A stretch of DNA of 64,000 nt from an uncultured Alphaproteobacteria bacterium (GTDB lineage Bacteria > Pseudomonadota > Alphaproteobacteria > RF32 > CAG-239). The stretch is from contig CAJTMA010000010.1 of the NCBI GenBank assembly GCA_910577205.1, positions 1-64,000 of the forward strand, in the 5' to 3' direction. Position 1 is the first letter of the stretch. Each line of letters opens with the position of its first letter. The notes below the pieces were generated by a model that searched no databases, had not been told where the DNA came from, and worked only from the letters and a program-made list of their open reading frames with translations. Below, piece by piece: positions 1 through 8,921 of the stretch. The position numbers and the translations under genes were made by a program.

Positions 1-2
1 GG

Positions 3-53
3 AGCAACGGCTCGACCAAAGAATGCAAATGCATGGGCAAATTAGTTAATTAA
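3..53 (+). CDS. C-terminal end of an upstream gene (partial), possibly a cysteine-rich secreted protein
   Basis: One frame is open from the left edge to TAA at 51-53 and ends in the residues KECKCMGKLVN. The two close cysteines resemble the cysteine-rich proteins that follow. The next gene starts 18 bases later behind a GAGGAG ribosome site, as expected inside an operon. Only 16 codons are visible, so this is a guess based on frame and composition. Confidence 0.35.
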   Translation, partial: SNGSTKECKCMGKLVN

Positions 54-71
54 AGATAGAGGAGAAGAGCA

Positions 72-1730
72 ATGAGAAAATTAAGTTTGTTATTGATGAT
101 CGGTACTATTCTCGCTCCTTTGTCTGTAGAGGCTGCGTGCAAAACAGCGCCGGATTGTGCAAGCTTGGGCTTTACGATGGATGCCTCAAAATGTTCCGGC
201 ACGGCTCTCAAATGTCCTTGGGATACCAGCAAGGCAGCCTGTAAGGAAAGAGCAGAGCCGGAGTTGGGACTGCCTATTCTTTATAACGACGGTACAGTCA
301 GCAAAAATATTGTTTCCGGCAAAACGCCAATCGGCATCGTTTATGATGAAGCTAACAAACTTGCAGTGGCTTTATCGGATATTGATAAAGATGGACGAGT
401 AACATCAGGAACGATGACTTGGGGCGCAGGTATACTGGGAAAACCTGGAGGAGTATGCACTTTTACGGCCGAGAAAGATTGTGAAACGCTAAACGCGTCA
501 GGAAGTAATTGTGCACCGGACAGTCAAAAAAATACTCAAAGCATATTAAGTACAACTCAGATTATTACCGATGGTTATGGAACTAAATATACTTGTAAAG
601 ACTATCCATATGCGGCCATAGGGAGTCAAAATTACACGCCGTCAGGTTGCTCAAAAGAGTTCTGCAGCAAGACGAAATGGTTTGTACCAAGTATGCAGGA
701 ATTACAAAAGATTTATAGCCAAAAAGCTACCATAAATTCGGTGCTTAATTCGCTGAGGTTAGGTAATAAACTTCAGTCAGGTGTCCTCTGTTCATCTAAC
801 ACAAGTTCTAGTTATAAAATTTGGACGTTAGATTTTACACAAGGGATACAAAACAAAGTTTTACAAAACAGTACTTGTTATCTTCGTCCGGTTATTTATT
901 ATGGCGAACCGAAAGCGGGGTGCGATGCAGAAATCGCCGCCGCTGGAGCGACCAAAGTTACGACTGCCGCTGAATTAAAAGCAGCTAACCGCAGCGCCTC
1001 AAAAATATTGATGATGAATGACATCAGCCTTGGTTCGGAAGATCTGACGGTTAACGCTCCATATATCAGCTGGCCGGGCGAGTTTGCCAGCTGTTCCGCC
1101 AGCAAGCGTCCGACACTGACGGCTGGAAACGTCACTTTTTTAGAAGGGATAGACCATGCTTTAGGGGTTAATCTTAAAGCCTCAAGCTTAACCACTACCA
1201 CCAACGGCACACTTGAGCTGTATGATGTTACAGTCAACAGATTCCAGGATAATAACGGTAAAAATGTCTGGTTTTATGGCAATGCCAGTATTGGAACATG
1301 GGCTGCCAACGTTACGGGCGGCGCGTATTTGTTTGGCGCTGACGGCGGCCGCTTAGGGGTTGTCAAAGGTGGAGCATGGAATACAATGGACGAAAATCGG
1401 ATTATCAAGATAACCATTAGTAGCTTTACCTATATGAAAGGATCTCCGGTGGTCTATGGCGCCGGTTGGAATCAATTGGATAATGCAGATATTTCTATCC
1501 CTGCCGATATGTTTAATTCGATTTATGGGCCGGTTGATTTGGAATACAATGCTAAAGTAACGGTCAATGGCAGCATTACGTCATGCAATGCAGAGGTATA
1601 TTTCTATTCAACTGGTGATTCGAATAATAAGAGCTGTTTTAATGATATTTGCCCGATGCAAAACCAAAACTGCAGTCAAATCACAAATTCGCAATTGCGT
1701 TGCAACAATGGTGTTTATTCTTGCCAATAG
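72..1730 (+). CDS. Secreted cysteine-rich protein, paralogue A
   Basis: I do not recognise a named family. The 552-residue protein begins with a signal peptide (about residues 1-21, hydrophobic core LLLMIGTIL, cut near VEA-A), so it is exported. A six-cysteine module covers roughly residues 23-57. Next come a motif LPILYNDGTVSK, a stretch KTPIGIVYDE, and a C-x3-FC-x4-W-x2-PS-x2-EL segment near residues 193-213 that resembles DUF1566-type adhesin or lectin-like modules. The C-terminal half (about 280-500) is Gly/Asn/Thr-rich with short beta-like segments and may be an extracellular beta-helix. The tail is cysteine-rich again. The start is set by GAGGAG nine bases upstream. The next gene is a paralogue over its first 280 residues or so and follows after 15 bases. 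A surface or periplasmic role is inferred. Confidence 0.8.
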   Translation: MRKLSLLLMIGTILAPLSVEAACKTAPDCASLGFTMDASKCSGTALKCPWDTSKAACKERAEPELGLPILYNDGTVSKNIVSGKTPIGIVYDEANKLAVALSDIDKDGRVTSGTMTWGAGILGKPGGVCTFTAEKDCETLNASGSNCAPDSQKNTQSILSTTQIITDGYGTKYTCKDYPYAAIGSQNYTPSGCSKEFCSKTKWFVPSMQELQKIYSQKATINSVLNSLRLGNKLQSGVLCSSNTSSSYKIWTLDFTQGIQNKVLQNSTCYLRPVIYYGEPKAGCDAEIAAAGATKVTTAAELKAANRSASKILMMNDISLGSEDLTVNAPYISWPGEFASCSASKRPTLTAGNVTFLEGIDHALGVNLKASSLTTTTNGTLELYDVTVNRFQDNNGKNVWFYGNASIGTWAANVTGGAYLFGADGGRLGVVKGGAWNTMDENRIIKITISSFTYMKGSPVVYGAGWNQLDNADISIPADMFNSIYGPVDLEYNAKVTVNGSITSCNAEVYFYSTGDSNNKSCFNDICPMQNQNCSQITNSQLRCNNGVYSCQ

Positions 1731-1745
1731 ACGAGGAGAAAGACA

Positions 1746-3299
1746 ATGAAAAATTATAAATATAGTATGATATTTACCGGGGCGTTGTTTCTCCTTGTAA
1801 GTTCACCAGAGGTCAGAGCATTTAACTGTGTTCAGTCACCGGATTGTGCGTCGTTGGGTTATACGAAAAATGCCACGGACTGTAAGGATAAAGTTGCGGT
1901 CAAATGCCCGACGGACAACACTAAGGTGTTCTGCAAAGATGAAGTTGCTGCTCAAGCGCCACTGCCCATTCTATATGGTGACGGTACGGTTAGCAAAGAA
2001 CTTGTTGCCGGCAAGACCCCGATTGGCGTGGTTATTAGTGAAAGTGCTAAGTTAGCCTTGGCATTGACTGATGTGAAAAAAGACGGCACGCCGGGGAGTG
2101 AGGGGATACATTGGTCTCTTATAACTAGTTATGACAATCCCTATTTAACAAACTGTTCAACAGAGTCCGGAGTTATGACTTGTGCTACGGATGGCCGCTC
2201 AAATACGGATAAAATATTAACCTGTGGAAATACATGTAGTGCCGTCCCTGCCGCGTTAGCTGTACGAGCTTATCAGCCGGCAGGTTGTACCGCTGATTTT
2301 TGTAAAAGAGGTCAGTGGCATTTGCCAAGTATTAAGGAGTTAATTCCGATACATTTTAAGAGGCCGAGCTTTGAGGCTACCTTATCTCTGTTAGAAAAAT
2401 ATGGTGCTGTTAATTTACCTTCATTGGTATGTTATTGGTCTTCCAATGAAGCGAGCGCAGGCGGTGCATGGGCTTTATGTGAGAATTCAAATTCTACAAT
2501 ATATCAGACCGTTAAGACAACAACGTATAATGTCCGCCCGGTTATTAATTATGGTGTGCAGAAACCTGCCCAGAATATTAAATTTGTAATTAATATTTCT
2601 AATTCTTGTCCTCGTGGGCTGTCTTTTTCCGGTAGTTATCAAGGACCTGGTAGTGGCCCAATCCCCGCAACGGGAACATTTTCTTGCACCAGTGAGTTAT
2701 GTTATGATCAGGGACGCTATGATGGCAATGGCAGTAATGAAACGGAAACTGTTGTTAAAGAAGGTACGTCAATTACGCTGAGTAACTTAAATAGTAACTT
2801 TACATCAATAAAATCTATGGCGACTGGAAAAGTTGTTCCTGTTTCTGGTGGGATGGCCTATTTTGCCTTAAATAATTATGATGAAGTTGTGGCTGCATTA
2901 GGGGCTGGCGCTTATGACTTTTGGATGTTGCAGTGTTCCCCCGTGGCTAGCGCAAAAGCATCAGTAACAGCAGAAGTCATTGTGACAGGCTCATCTTCCA
3001 ATATGTTTGTCGATTTAAATGGAACAAGTGTCACTTGCACTGTAACTGCTACTGAGGATGGAAGAAGTGCTCCGGTTACAATTAACGGAGGAAAAACTGC
3101 AAACTCCTTTGCTGCTGGACAAGTTACTCTTGCGTGTCCTAGAACAATTAAACCTATAACGGGTTCATATACACAGTATAGAATTTCGGAATCTGAAGTA
3201 GACAACGGTGGGCGACAAACGTTAAATGGCCTTAGCGTTCGTGTAAATGCAACTCCAAACGGTAGTCATACGCTTAAAATTTATTATCAAGCAATATGA
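1746..3299 (+). CDS. Secreted cysteine-rich protein, paralogue B
   Basis: This 517-residue protein is a paralogue of the gene before it. It has a signal peptide (about residues 1-25, core MIFTGALFLLVSS), the same N-terminal cysteine module (CVQSPDCASLGYTKNATDCK), the same LPILYGDGTVSK and KTPIGVV motifs, and the same C-x3-FC-x4-W-x2-PS-x2-EL segment. The C-terminal half is different: Thr/Ser/Gly-rich beta-type sequence with only a few cysteines. The pattern is a fixed anchor or recognition module with a swapped C-terminal domain. The start follows GAGGAG. It is probably co-transcribed with paralogue A. Function is unknown. Confidence 0.8.
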   Translation: MKNYKYSMIFTGALFLLVSSPEVRAFNCVQSPDCASLGYTKNATDCKDKVAVKCPTDNTKVFCKDEVAAQAPLPILYGDGTVSKELVAGKTPIGVVISESAKLALALTDVKKDGTPGSEGIHWSLITSYDNPYLTNCSTESGVMTCATDGRSNTDKILTCGNTCSAVPAALAVRAYQPAGCTADFCKRGQWHLPSIKELIPIHFKRPSFEATLSLLEKYGAVNLPSLVCYWSSNEASAGGAWALCENSNSTIYQTVKTTTYNVRPVINYGVQKPAQNIKFVINISNSCPRGLSFSGSYQGPGSGPIPATGTFSCTSELCYDQGRYDGNGSNETETVVKEGTSITLSNLNSNFTSIKSMATGKVVPVSGGMAYFALNNYDEVVAALGAGAYDFWMLQCSPVASAKASVTAEVIVTGSSSNMFVDLNGTSVTCTVTATEDGRSAPVTINGGKTANSFAAGQVTLACPRTIKPITGSYTQYRISESEVDNGGRQTLNGLSVRVNATPNGSHTLKIYYQAI

Positions 3300-3373
3300 T
3301 GTTCAGATAATTGTGTCAGGATTATATTTGACCTCATTTGTAGCAAAATAGTAAAACTCAAACTTTGATAGAG

Positions 3374-3400
3374 TATCCCCGGTGGCCTTATCCGGGGATA
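3374..3400 (+). terminator. Terminator-like hairpin after the cysteine-rich genes
   Basis: TATCCCCGG (3374-3382) and CCGGGGATA (3392-3400) form a perfect 9-bp stem with a 9-base loop, followed by TTTGTTTG. It lies 75 bases after the stop of paralogue B and before the Bat operon. Confidence 0.6.
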
Positions 3401-3474
3401 TTTGTTTGGGGATGATATTTTCAGTTATTCTGAAGTCTGTGTTCTACGGTCATTGGCTCTCTGCTGTCCGGGGG

Positions 3475-3503
3475 TTGATTTTTGAATTTAAAAAGCCTAA
3501 ATT
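3475..3503 (+). promoter_or_regulatory. Predicted sigma-70 promoter of the Bat operon
   Basis: TTGATT (3475-3480), a 17-base spacer and TAAATT (3498-3503) lie just upstream of the first Bat-operon gene. This is a pattern match only. Confidence 0.4.
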
Positions 3504-3529
3504 AAAGACAGCTTAATGAGGAGAAACGG

Positions 3530-3982
3530 ATGGAACAGAATTTACCGGAACTGCGCGATATTCACCTGCCGGACGGCGTGTCGCCCTTTCCCCCGGCTTA
3601 TGGCTGGTGGGTTATTTTAGGCAGCGTGCTGTTGCTGCTGGTGTTGACCGAGTTGTTTTTAATCATCCGCCGCAAGAGCAAAAAACGCTATGCACTCTAC
3701 CTCCTGCAACATATTCCCCAAGATAATATTGCGGCCGCAGCCCTGCAAATTTCGGAGATTTTGCGCCGTATCTGTGTCTTTAAATATAAAGAAGCTACCG
3801 CCTTATACGGGCAGCCTTGGCTGGAATTTCTTAATCAACACAGTAAAAGCAAACTGGACGGTCAAGCTGCGCAGCTGTTGCTGGACGCACCTTATATGAA
3901 TCCGGAATCAGCTGCCTATACCAAACAGGATGCTGATAAGTTGCGACAGTTCAGCGCCCGCTGGATAGGAGAAAACTTATGA
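3530..3982 (+). CDS. DUF4381 domain membrane protein, first gene of the Bat operon
   Basis: The 150-residue protein has the DUF4381 pattern: an N-terminal LPELRDIHLPDGVSPFPPAYGWW segment (key residues L, I, P, P, W), one transmembrane helix at about residues 24-46, and a cytoplasmic helical domain with WLEFLN. DUF4381 proteins sit in bat/MoxR operons and are thought to belong to the membrane VWA complex. The stop overlaps the next start by 4 bases (ATGA), indicating translational coupling. In many proteobacteria moxR and a DUF58 gene come directly before this gene; here they do not. Confidence 0.85.
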   Translation: MEQNLPELRDIHLPDGVSPFPPAYGWWVILGSVLLLLVLTELFLIIRRKSKKRYALYLLQHIPQDNIAAAALQISEILRRICVFKYKEATALYGQPWLEFLNQHSKSKLDGQAAQLLLDAPYMNPESAAYTKQDADKLRQFSARWIGENL

Positions 3983-4989
3983 CCCATTTTGCCTACCCTT
4001 GGGCTTTTGCCGCGCTTTTGCTGCCTTTTGTGGTTTGGTATATCTTGCCTGCCGCCAAAGGGCTGCACGGAGATGCGCTGCGTGTCCCTTTTTTGAAAGA
4101 TTTGGCACGGATTAATTTGAAATCTGGCAGTATCTGGGGCGGAATGAGTTCGGATAATGTCAAATTAACTTCTCCGCTCTGGCTGGGAACTTATCTGGTT
4201 TATGCTTTGCTGATAACCGCTTTGGCGCGTCCACAATGGGCGGGAGAACCGGTGCGCATCCATAATTTCAGCCGAGATATCCTGCTGGTAATGGATATTT
4301 CAACCTCAATGGAAGAGCCTGACTTTGTGCTCAACAATCGTCCTGTCAGCCGCTTAAATGCCGTTAAAAAAGTGGCGGGCGAGTTTATTGACAAGCGCGG
4401 TGAGGACCGAATAGGCTTGGTGCTGTTTGGCACACGGGCATATTTACAAGCGCCGATAACCTTTGATAAAGCCGCCGTAAAACAAATACTCTATGCTATG
4501 CAGGCGGGCATGGCCGGAAATTCCACGGCAATAGGTGATGCCTTAGGACTGGCGCTAAAAAGCTTAAAAGATGCGGATAATCCCGATGAAAAAATCATTA
4601 TTTTGCTGACAGACGGCGAAAATAACGATGGCAGTGTAACTGTGCCGCAAGCCGTAAAACTGGCTAAAGAAGCCGGTGTTAAGATTTATACCATCGGCGT
4701 CGGCAGCGACGGCGGCGATTTTGCCTCTTTCTTTGGACTGCGCATGGGCGGTGGCGTAGATGACAGCAGCCTGAAGCAAATTGCCGCGGAAACGGACGGA
4801 ACTTATTTCCGGGCAAAAAATACGGCATCCTTACAAAAGGTTTATGAGGCTATTGATAAATTAGAACCAACAGAAAATGAAGACAGTTTCGTGCAGGAAA
4901 TCAGAGAGTTGTACTATATTCCCTTGTTGGCCGCTTTAGGGTTGGCGGCGCTGCTGGCATTATTAAACCGGAGGGCAGGAAATGTCTGA
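3979..4989 (+). CDS. batA: BatA-like VWA-domain membrane protein
   Basis: A 336-residue inner-membrane protein. It has an N-terminal helix, a second helix at about 70-85, a von Willebrand factor A domain, and a C-terminal helix at about 312-328. The metal-ion-dependent adhesion site is intact: D106-I-S108-T-S110, with a conserved TDGENND segment later. This topology and order match BatA. Bat proteins are linked to aerotolerance and envelope stress in Bacteroides and spirochaetes, but their biochemical role is not settled. The gene overlaps both neighbours by a few bases. Confidence 0.88.
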   Translation: MTHFAYPWAFAALLLPFVVWYILPAAKGLHGDALRVPFLKDLARINLKSGSIWGGMSSDNVKLTSPLWLGTYLVYALLITALARPQWAGEPVRIHNFSRDILLVMDISTSMEEPDFVLNNRPVSRLNAVKKVAGEFIDKRGEDRIGLVLFGTRAYLQAPITFDKAAVKQILYAMQAGMAGNSTAIGDALGLALKSLKDADNPDEKIIILLTDGENNDGSVTVPQAVKLAKEAGVKIYTIGVGSDGGDFASFFGLRMGGGVDDSSLKQIAAETDGTYFRAKNTASLQKVYEAIDKLEPTENEDSFVQEIRELYYIPLLAALGLAALLALLNRRAGNV

Positions 4990-6745
4990 GTTCTTGAGCA
5001 ATTTTCATTTTATCCGCCCTTTGGTGCTGTTGCTGCTGGTTTTGCCTTTGTGGTTTCTGTGGCGTTATGCCCGCAGTCGGGGCAGAGATTCCTCATGGGC
5101 TCAGGTCTGTGATAAAAATCTGTTGGATTTTCTGTTAGTTAAAGGAAGTTCAGTGCAGCGGAAATTAATTGTCTGGCTGGGGCTTGCCGGGTATACTGCC
5201 GGAATTTTGGCTGCTGCCGGACCATCTTGGCATAAAAAGGAAATTCCCAATCTTGCGCCGGAAAATCCGGTAATGGTTTTGCTGAACCTGTCAACAGACA
5301 TGGCCGAACAGGACTTAACGCCCAGCCGCCTGTCCCGCGCCAAGTTTGAAATCTCCGACTTATTGAAAATGATACCCGCGGCTCAAAGCGGAATGATTGT
5401 CTATAGTGATGAGCCTTTTCTTATCAGTCCCTTGACAGATGATGCACGGTTGCTGGATAATCTGTTGCCACGCCTTAATTTTGATCTTATGCCCGGAAAT
5501 GGTGATCGCCTTGACCGTGCACTGGATTTGGCAGTTGAAAAATTTAAGAGTGCCGGATTTCCTCAGGGCAATATTGTTGTCTTTTCTTCTGATATCGGAG
5601 AGCGTTTGGATTTAGCTCTGGAGGCTGCGAAGAAAGCTAATACCGCCGGATATCCGGTCAATGTGGCGGCAGTGACAAAAGGAGATTCGGAACGTTTGCG
5701 CCTCTTGGCAAAGGATGGCGGCGGTCTGTATATTCCTACAGTTTCCGCAGACCGGGATATGCTCAAATTAGCCGAACGAATTAATCAAAATGATGAGCAA
5801 CAACTGAAAGAAACGGAAAACCTGCGCTCGGTTTGGGCGGATTATGGTTATTATTTGACATTTATTCCGGCTTTATTCTGCTTGTATTTTTTCCGCCGTG
5901 GAATACTGGTTCTTCTATTTATGCTTTGCGGTGTGCATACGGCTCAGGCCGGTTTCTTTCTTAATAATAATCAGGAAGGATTAAAAGCGTTTAATAATCA
6001 GGATTACGCCGCCGCTGCCGCTAAATTCGAACGTCCGGATTGGCAGGCCTCAAGTTTTTATCGGCTTGGCGATTACCAAAAAGCCTACGATGCCTTTACC
6101 AAAGGTGAAGGGAGCGAAGCTTTATATAATCAGGGCAATGCTCTGGCTAAAGGCGGAAAACTGGATGATGCTATTAAGAAATATGAGGAAGTGCTGAAAC
6201 AAAATCCGCAGCATGAGGACGCAAAATTTAATCTTGAATATCTGAAGCAACAAAAACAGCAGCAACAGCAAAGCTCAACCCAGAATAATCAGGATAAGCA
6301 GAACAATAAGGATAACCAGCAGCAGTCGCAGCAAAACCAGCAGTCCGGACAACAAAACCAAGAACAGAACCAATCCGGCAAATCTTCCGAGCAGTCGGAA
6401 CAGCAGCCGGATAAGAATGAACAGCAAAATGCCGATTCTCAGCAAGATAAAAGCGATAAGCAGGAAAATTCTCAAAATCAGCAGAAGCAGCGGGAAGATG
6501 ACACTTCCGGCGAAGGCAAGGCCCAGGCGGAACAACAACGGCAGCAGCAAGCTCCCGAAGCCGATAAACAGCCGCAGGACAAAACGCCTGCCGGGTTGCA
6601 AAAGGGACAGGATGATACTAAATATGATGAGGAAGTTCAGGCACGAGAACAGCAATACCGCGAAATTCCCGAAGATCCCGGCGGGTTGCTACGCGCCTTT
6701 ATTTATCAGGAATACATGAAAAACCGTTACAATCGGGGGAGATAA
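4982..6745 (+). CDS. batB: BatB/BatC fusion: VWA domain plus TPR and Gln-rich tail
   Basis: The 587-residue protein joins two functions often encoded separately. Residues 1-290 are BatB-like: two N-terminal helices, a VWA domain and a helix pair near 290-325. From about 330 it is BatC-like: TPR units (EALYNQGNALAKGGKLDDAIKKYEEVL) and then a low-complexity Gln/Asn/Lys/Asp-rich region of about 150 residues. The VWA metal site is altered: the DxSxS position reads N102-L-S104-T-D106, so the first Asp is Asn and the last Ser is Asp. Metal binding may be lost or changed while BatA keeps a normal site. The start overlaps batA by 8 bases and the end overlaps batD by 1 base. Confidence 0.85.
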   Translation: MSEFLSNFHFIRPLVLLLLVLPLWFLWRYARSRGRDSSWAQVCDKNLLDFLLVKGSSVQRKLIVWLGLAGYTAGILAAAGPSWHKKEIPNLAPENPVMVLLNLSTDMAEQDLTPSRLSRAKFEISDLLKMIPAAQSGMIVYSDEPFLISPLTDDARLLDNLLPRLNFDLMPGNGDRLDRALDLAVEKFKSAGFPQGNIVVFSSDIGERLDLALEAAKKANTAGYPVNVAAVTKGDSERLRLLAKDGGGLYIPTVSADRDMLKLAERINQNDEQQLKETENLRSVWADYGYYLTFIPALFCLYFFRRGILVLLFMLCGVHTAQAGFFLNNNQEGLKAFNNQDYAAAAAKFERPDWQASSFYRLGDYQKAYDAFTKGEGSEALYNQGNALAKGGKLDDAIKKYEEVLKQNPQHEDAKFNLEYLKQQKQQQQQSSTQNNQDKQNNKDNQQQSQQNQQSGQQNQEQNQSGKSSEQSEQQPDKNEQQNADSQQDKSDKQENSQNQQKQREDDTSGEGKAQAEQQRQQQAPEADKQPQDKTPAGLQKGQDDTKYDEEVQAREQQYREIPEDPGGLLRAFIYQEYMKNRYNRGR

Positions 6746-8526
6746 TGAAAAATTGGGTTAAATCCGTTGCTTTGAGTTTTTTGTTGGCCGCAATTGTGGC
6801 AAATGCGGCTTGGGCGCAGACCTTTACCGCCGCGGTTAATCGCACTGAAGTGCCGCAGGGCGAAACCTTTGTCCTGACGTTGGAACTGGTCGACGGGCAA
6901 GATAACGGTAATCCTGATTTAAGCGTTTTGGATAAGGATTTTATCGTTTATTCTGTCGGCAGCGGCTATAACTTCAACTATGTCAACGGCGTATCATCCA
7001 AATCCCGCCAATGGCAAATAGCTTTAATGCCCAAAAATGCCGGGCAGATTACCGTGCCCTCCGTCAAATTGGATAATCTGGAAACCGCCCCGATAACCTT
7101 AAATGTCGTTCCGGCTTCTGCTGTTGAGCCGCAAACCTCGGCAGATAACGGTTACCAATCGCCGCAGCAGATGAACAAACCCAAATTCAGCATGGTTGCC
7201 GAGGCCGGCAATAAAGCGCCGTTCGTTCAGCAACAAATTGATTATACGGTTAAAATCTATGATACCGGCGGGCTGCAAGGCGAAGCGCCGCAGTTTATTG
7301 AAGATGGCAGCAACAATTGGATTATCCGCAGTTTGGGAGCGCCGACGGTCGGCAGTAAAATTGTCAATGGGCGCAGCCTGCGGGAAATAACTTTCCGCTA
7401 TGCCCTTTTCCCGCAAAAAAGCGGAATGTTGCAAACGCCTGAAGTCCAGTTCAATGGTTATTACCTGACCCGATCCCGCGGCATGAACGACCCGTTTGAT
7501 GATTTGTTCGGCAGCCGTTTGGGCGGTATAGGTTTCGCCGATATGTTCGCCACGCGCAATCCGGTTATGCTGACCGCCAAGCCTGAAAAAATAAATGTCC
7601 AGCCGATACCCGCGGCAAACAACGGCAGCTGGTGGCTGCCGGCGCAGCAGGTCGCTCTGCTTGCGGAATGGGAACCGCGCCAGCCGGTATTTAAAGTCGG
7701 TGAAGCCGTTAACCGCACGATATATTTAAAAGCCGTCGGTGTGGCCGAAAGCCAGTTGCCGGAATTAAACTTTTCTTCCGTGCCGGGCTTAAAGCAATAT
7801 CCTGACAAAGCGGTGGCTTCCAGCGGTATTGAAAACGGGCAGGTTGTGGCTGTTAAGAAAATTTCTAACGTATATATTCCGACCGGCGCCGGAAAAATGG
7901 CTATTCCCGAAATTGCAGTCGATTGGTTTAATGTGCGTACCAATCAGATTGAACGCGCGGTTCTGCCTGCCGTGAATATTGATGTCCAGCCTGCGGCGGA
8001 AGCTGCGGCAATTCCGGAAGAACCCGCGCCGACTATTGATGACAGAACAAAAACTTTGGAAAATGTCAGCGATGAAGTCGCCGAATTAGTTGAAACCAGC
8101 TTGCCGCAAGGGCAGGCTCATCTGCCTTATATTATTGGCGGTGCGGCTTTCTTGCTGGGAATACTTATCAGCTGGCTGCTGTTTGGAAGACGCGTCCGGA
8201 CACAGGCCGTTGAAGGAGTCAAAGATTATGATAAATATATTATCCGCGCGGTAAAAAACAAAGACTATCGCGGGTTGCGCGACGGTTTGATTGCTTGGGC
8301 GCGCGAGCACTGGCATAATTCTAAAATCACCAACTTAAAGGATGTGGCTCAGGCGGCCGGCAATAAAGATTTTGCTGCCCGGCTGGATGAATTGGGCGCT
8401 TTGCTCTATGCGCCGACTGGCGGCAAATTTAATGTTGACGCCTTTTTGAAAGCTTTTGATAAGGTGCGTAAAACCAAAATCAAATCCTGCGGCGACGACC
8501 AGCCTTTGCCCAAGCTTTATAAATAA
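6745..8526 (+). CDS. batD: BatD-like protein (oxygen-tolerance family)
   Basis: The 593-residue protein starts with a signal peptide (about residues 1-24, ending AWA-Q). A long periplasmic region follows, opening with FTAAVNRTEVPQGETFVLTLEL and holding repeated beta-rich units typical of BatD. One transmembrane helix lies at about 456-478 (IIGGAAFLLGILISWLLF). The short cytoplasmic tail contains a WAREHW motif. Start and preceding stop overlap as TAATG, so it is translationally coupled to the BatB/C fusion. It is the last gene of the operon and is followed by a strong terminator. Confidence 0.88.
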   Translation: MKNWVKSVALSFLLAAIVANAAWAQTFTAAVNRTEVPQGETFVLTLELVDGQDNGNPDLSVLDKDFIVYSVGSGYNFNYVNGVSSKSRQWQIALMPKNAGQITVPSVKLDNLETAPITLNVVPASAVEPQTSADNGYQSPQQMNKPKFSMVAEAGNKAPFVQQQIDYTVKIYDTGGLQGEAPQFIEDGSNNWIIRSLGAPTVGSKIVNGRSLREITFRYALFPQKSGMLQTPEVQFNGYYLTRSRGMNDPFDDLFGSRLGGIGFADMFATRNPVMLTAKPEKINVQPIPAANNGSWWLPAQQVALLAEWEPRQPVFKVGEAVNRTIYLKAVGVAESQLPELNFSSVPGLKQYPDKAVASSGIENGQVVAVKKISNVYIPTGAGKMAIPEIAVDWFNVRTNQIERAVLPAVNIDVQPAAEAAAIPEEPAPTIDDRTKTLENVSDEVAELVETSLPQGQAHLPYIIGGAAFLLGILISWLLFGRRVRTQAVEGVKDYDKYIIRAVKNKDYRGLRDGLIAWAREHWHNSKITNLKDVAQAAGNKDFAARLDELGALLYAPTGGKFNVDAFLKAFDKVRKTKIKSCGDDQPLPKLYK

Positions 8527-8528
8527 AA

Positions 8529-8554
8529 CAAAGGCCTCTGAAAAGAGGCCTTTG
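8529..8554. terminator. Bidirectional terminator between batD and the convergent small gene
   Basis: CAAAGGCCTC (8529-8538) and GAGGCCTTTG (8545-8554) make a perfect 10-bp stem with a 6-base loop between convergent stops. Confidence 0.85.
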
Positions 8555-8566
8555 TTGCGCAGGGAA

Positions 8567-8809
8567 TTAAATCAACCCTTTTTCCTGTAATAAATATTCA
8601 GGAACATTCAAAACCATACGGCCGATAGCCAGTTCGGCATATCCTTCATCTTTGAGGGCAATTTGAATATTTTTACCCTCGGGCAGTGGCGTGCCGGCAT
8701 ATTGCGCCATTTCTTTGAAAGAAAGTTTGAACTTGCCTTTTTCGGTTTCAAAAACATACCCATCAGGCGTTCCGATAGTCCGGTTGATTTTAATTTCTAA
8801 CTTGTCCAT
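8567..8809 (-). CDS. Small conserved-looking protein of unknown function (80 aa)
   Basis: I do not recognise this protein. It has 80 residues, no membrane segment, and alternating charged and hydrophobic beta-type sequence such as KLEIKINRTIG and GYVFETEKGKFKLSF. The reading frame fills the space between the batD terminator and tyrS. No Shine-Dalgarno sequence is visible before the ATG; the leader is A/T-rich. Coding status is inferred from frame length, composition and position. Confidence 0.55.
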   Translation of the reverse strand: MDKLEIKINRTIGTPDGYVFETEKGKFKLSFKEMAQYAGTPLPEGKNIQIALKDEGYAELAIGRMVLNVPEYLLQEKGLI

Positions 8810-8896
8810 AGTAATTTAATTTTGATGATTAAACATAATTGTAAAAAACTGCCCGCAGACTAACTGTATAGCCGTAAAGAGTCAAGTTAAAAAAAA

Positions 8897-8914
8897 GGAG
8901 CCGCAACGGGCTCC
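8897..8914 (-). terminator. tyrS terminator
   Basis: On the minus strand GGAGCC, a 6-base loop and GGCTCC are followed by eight T residues, directly after the tyrS stop. Confidence 0.85.
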
Positions 8915-8921
8915 CTGTGTT

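Noticed and set aside
6275-6655. A 126-residue Leu/Ile-rich frame on the minus strand opposite the Gln-rich part of the BatB/C gene
   Set aside because: It is the antisense reading of Gln/Lys/Asp codons and has no ribosome site of its own.
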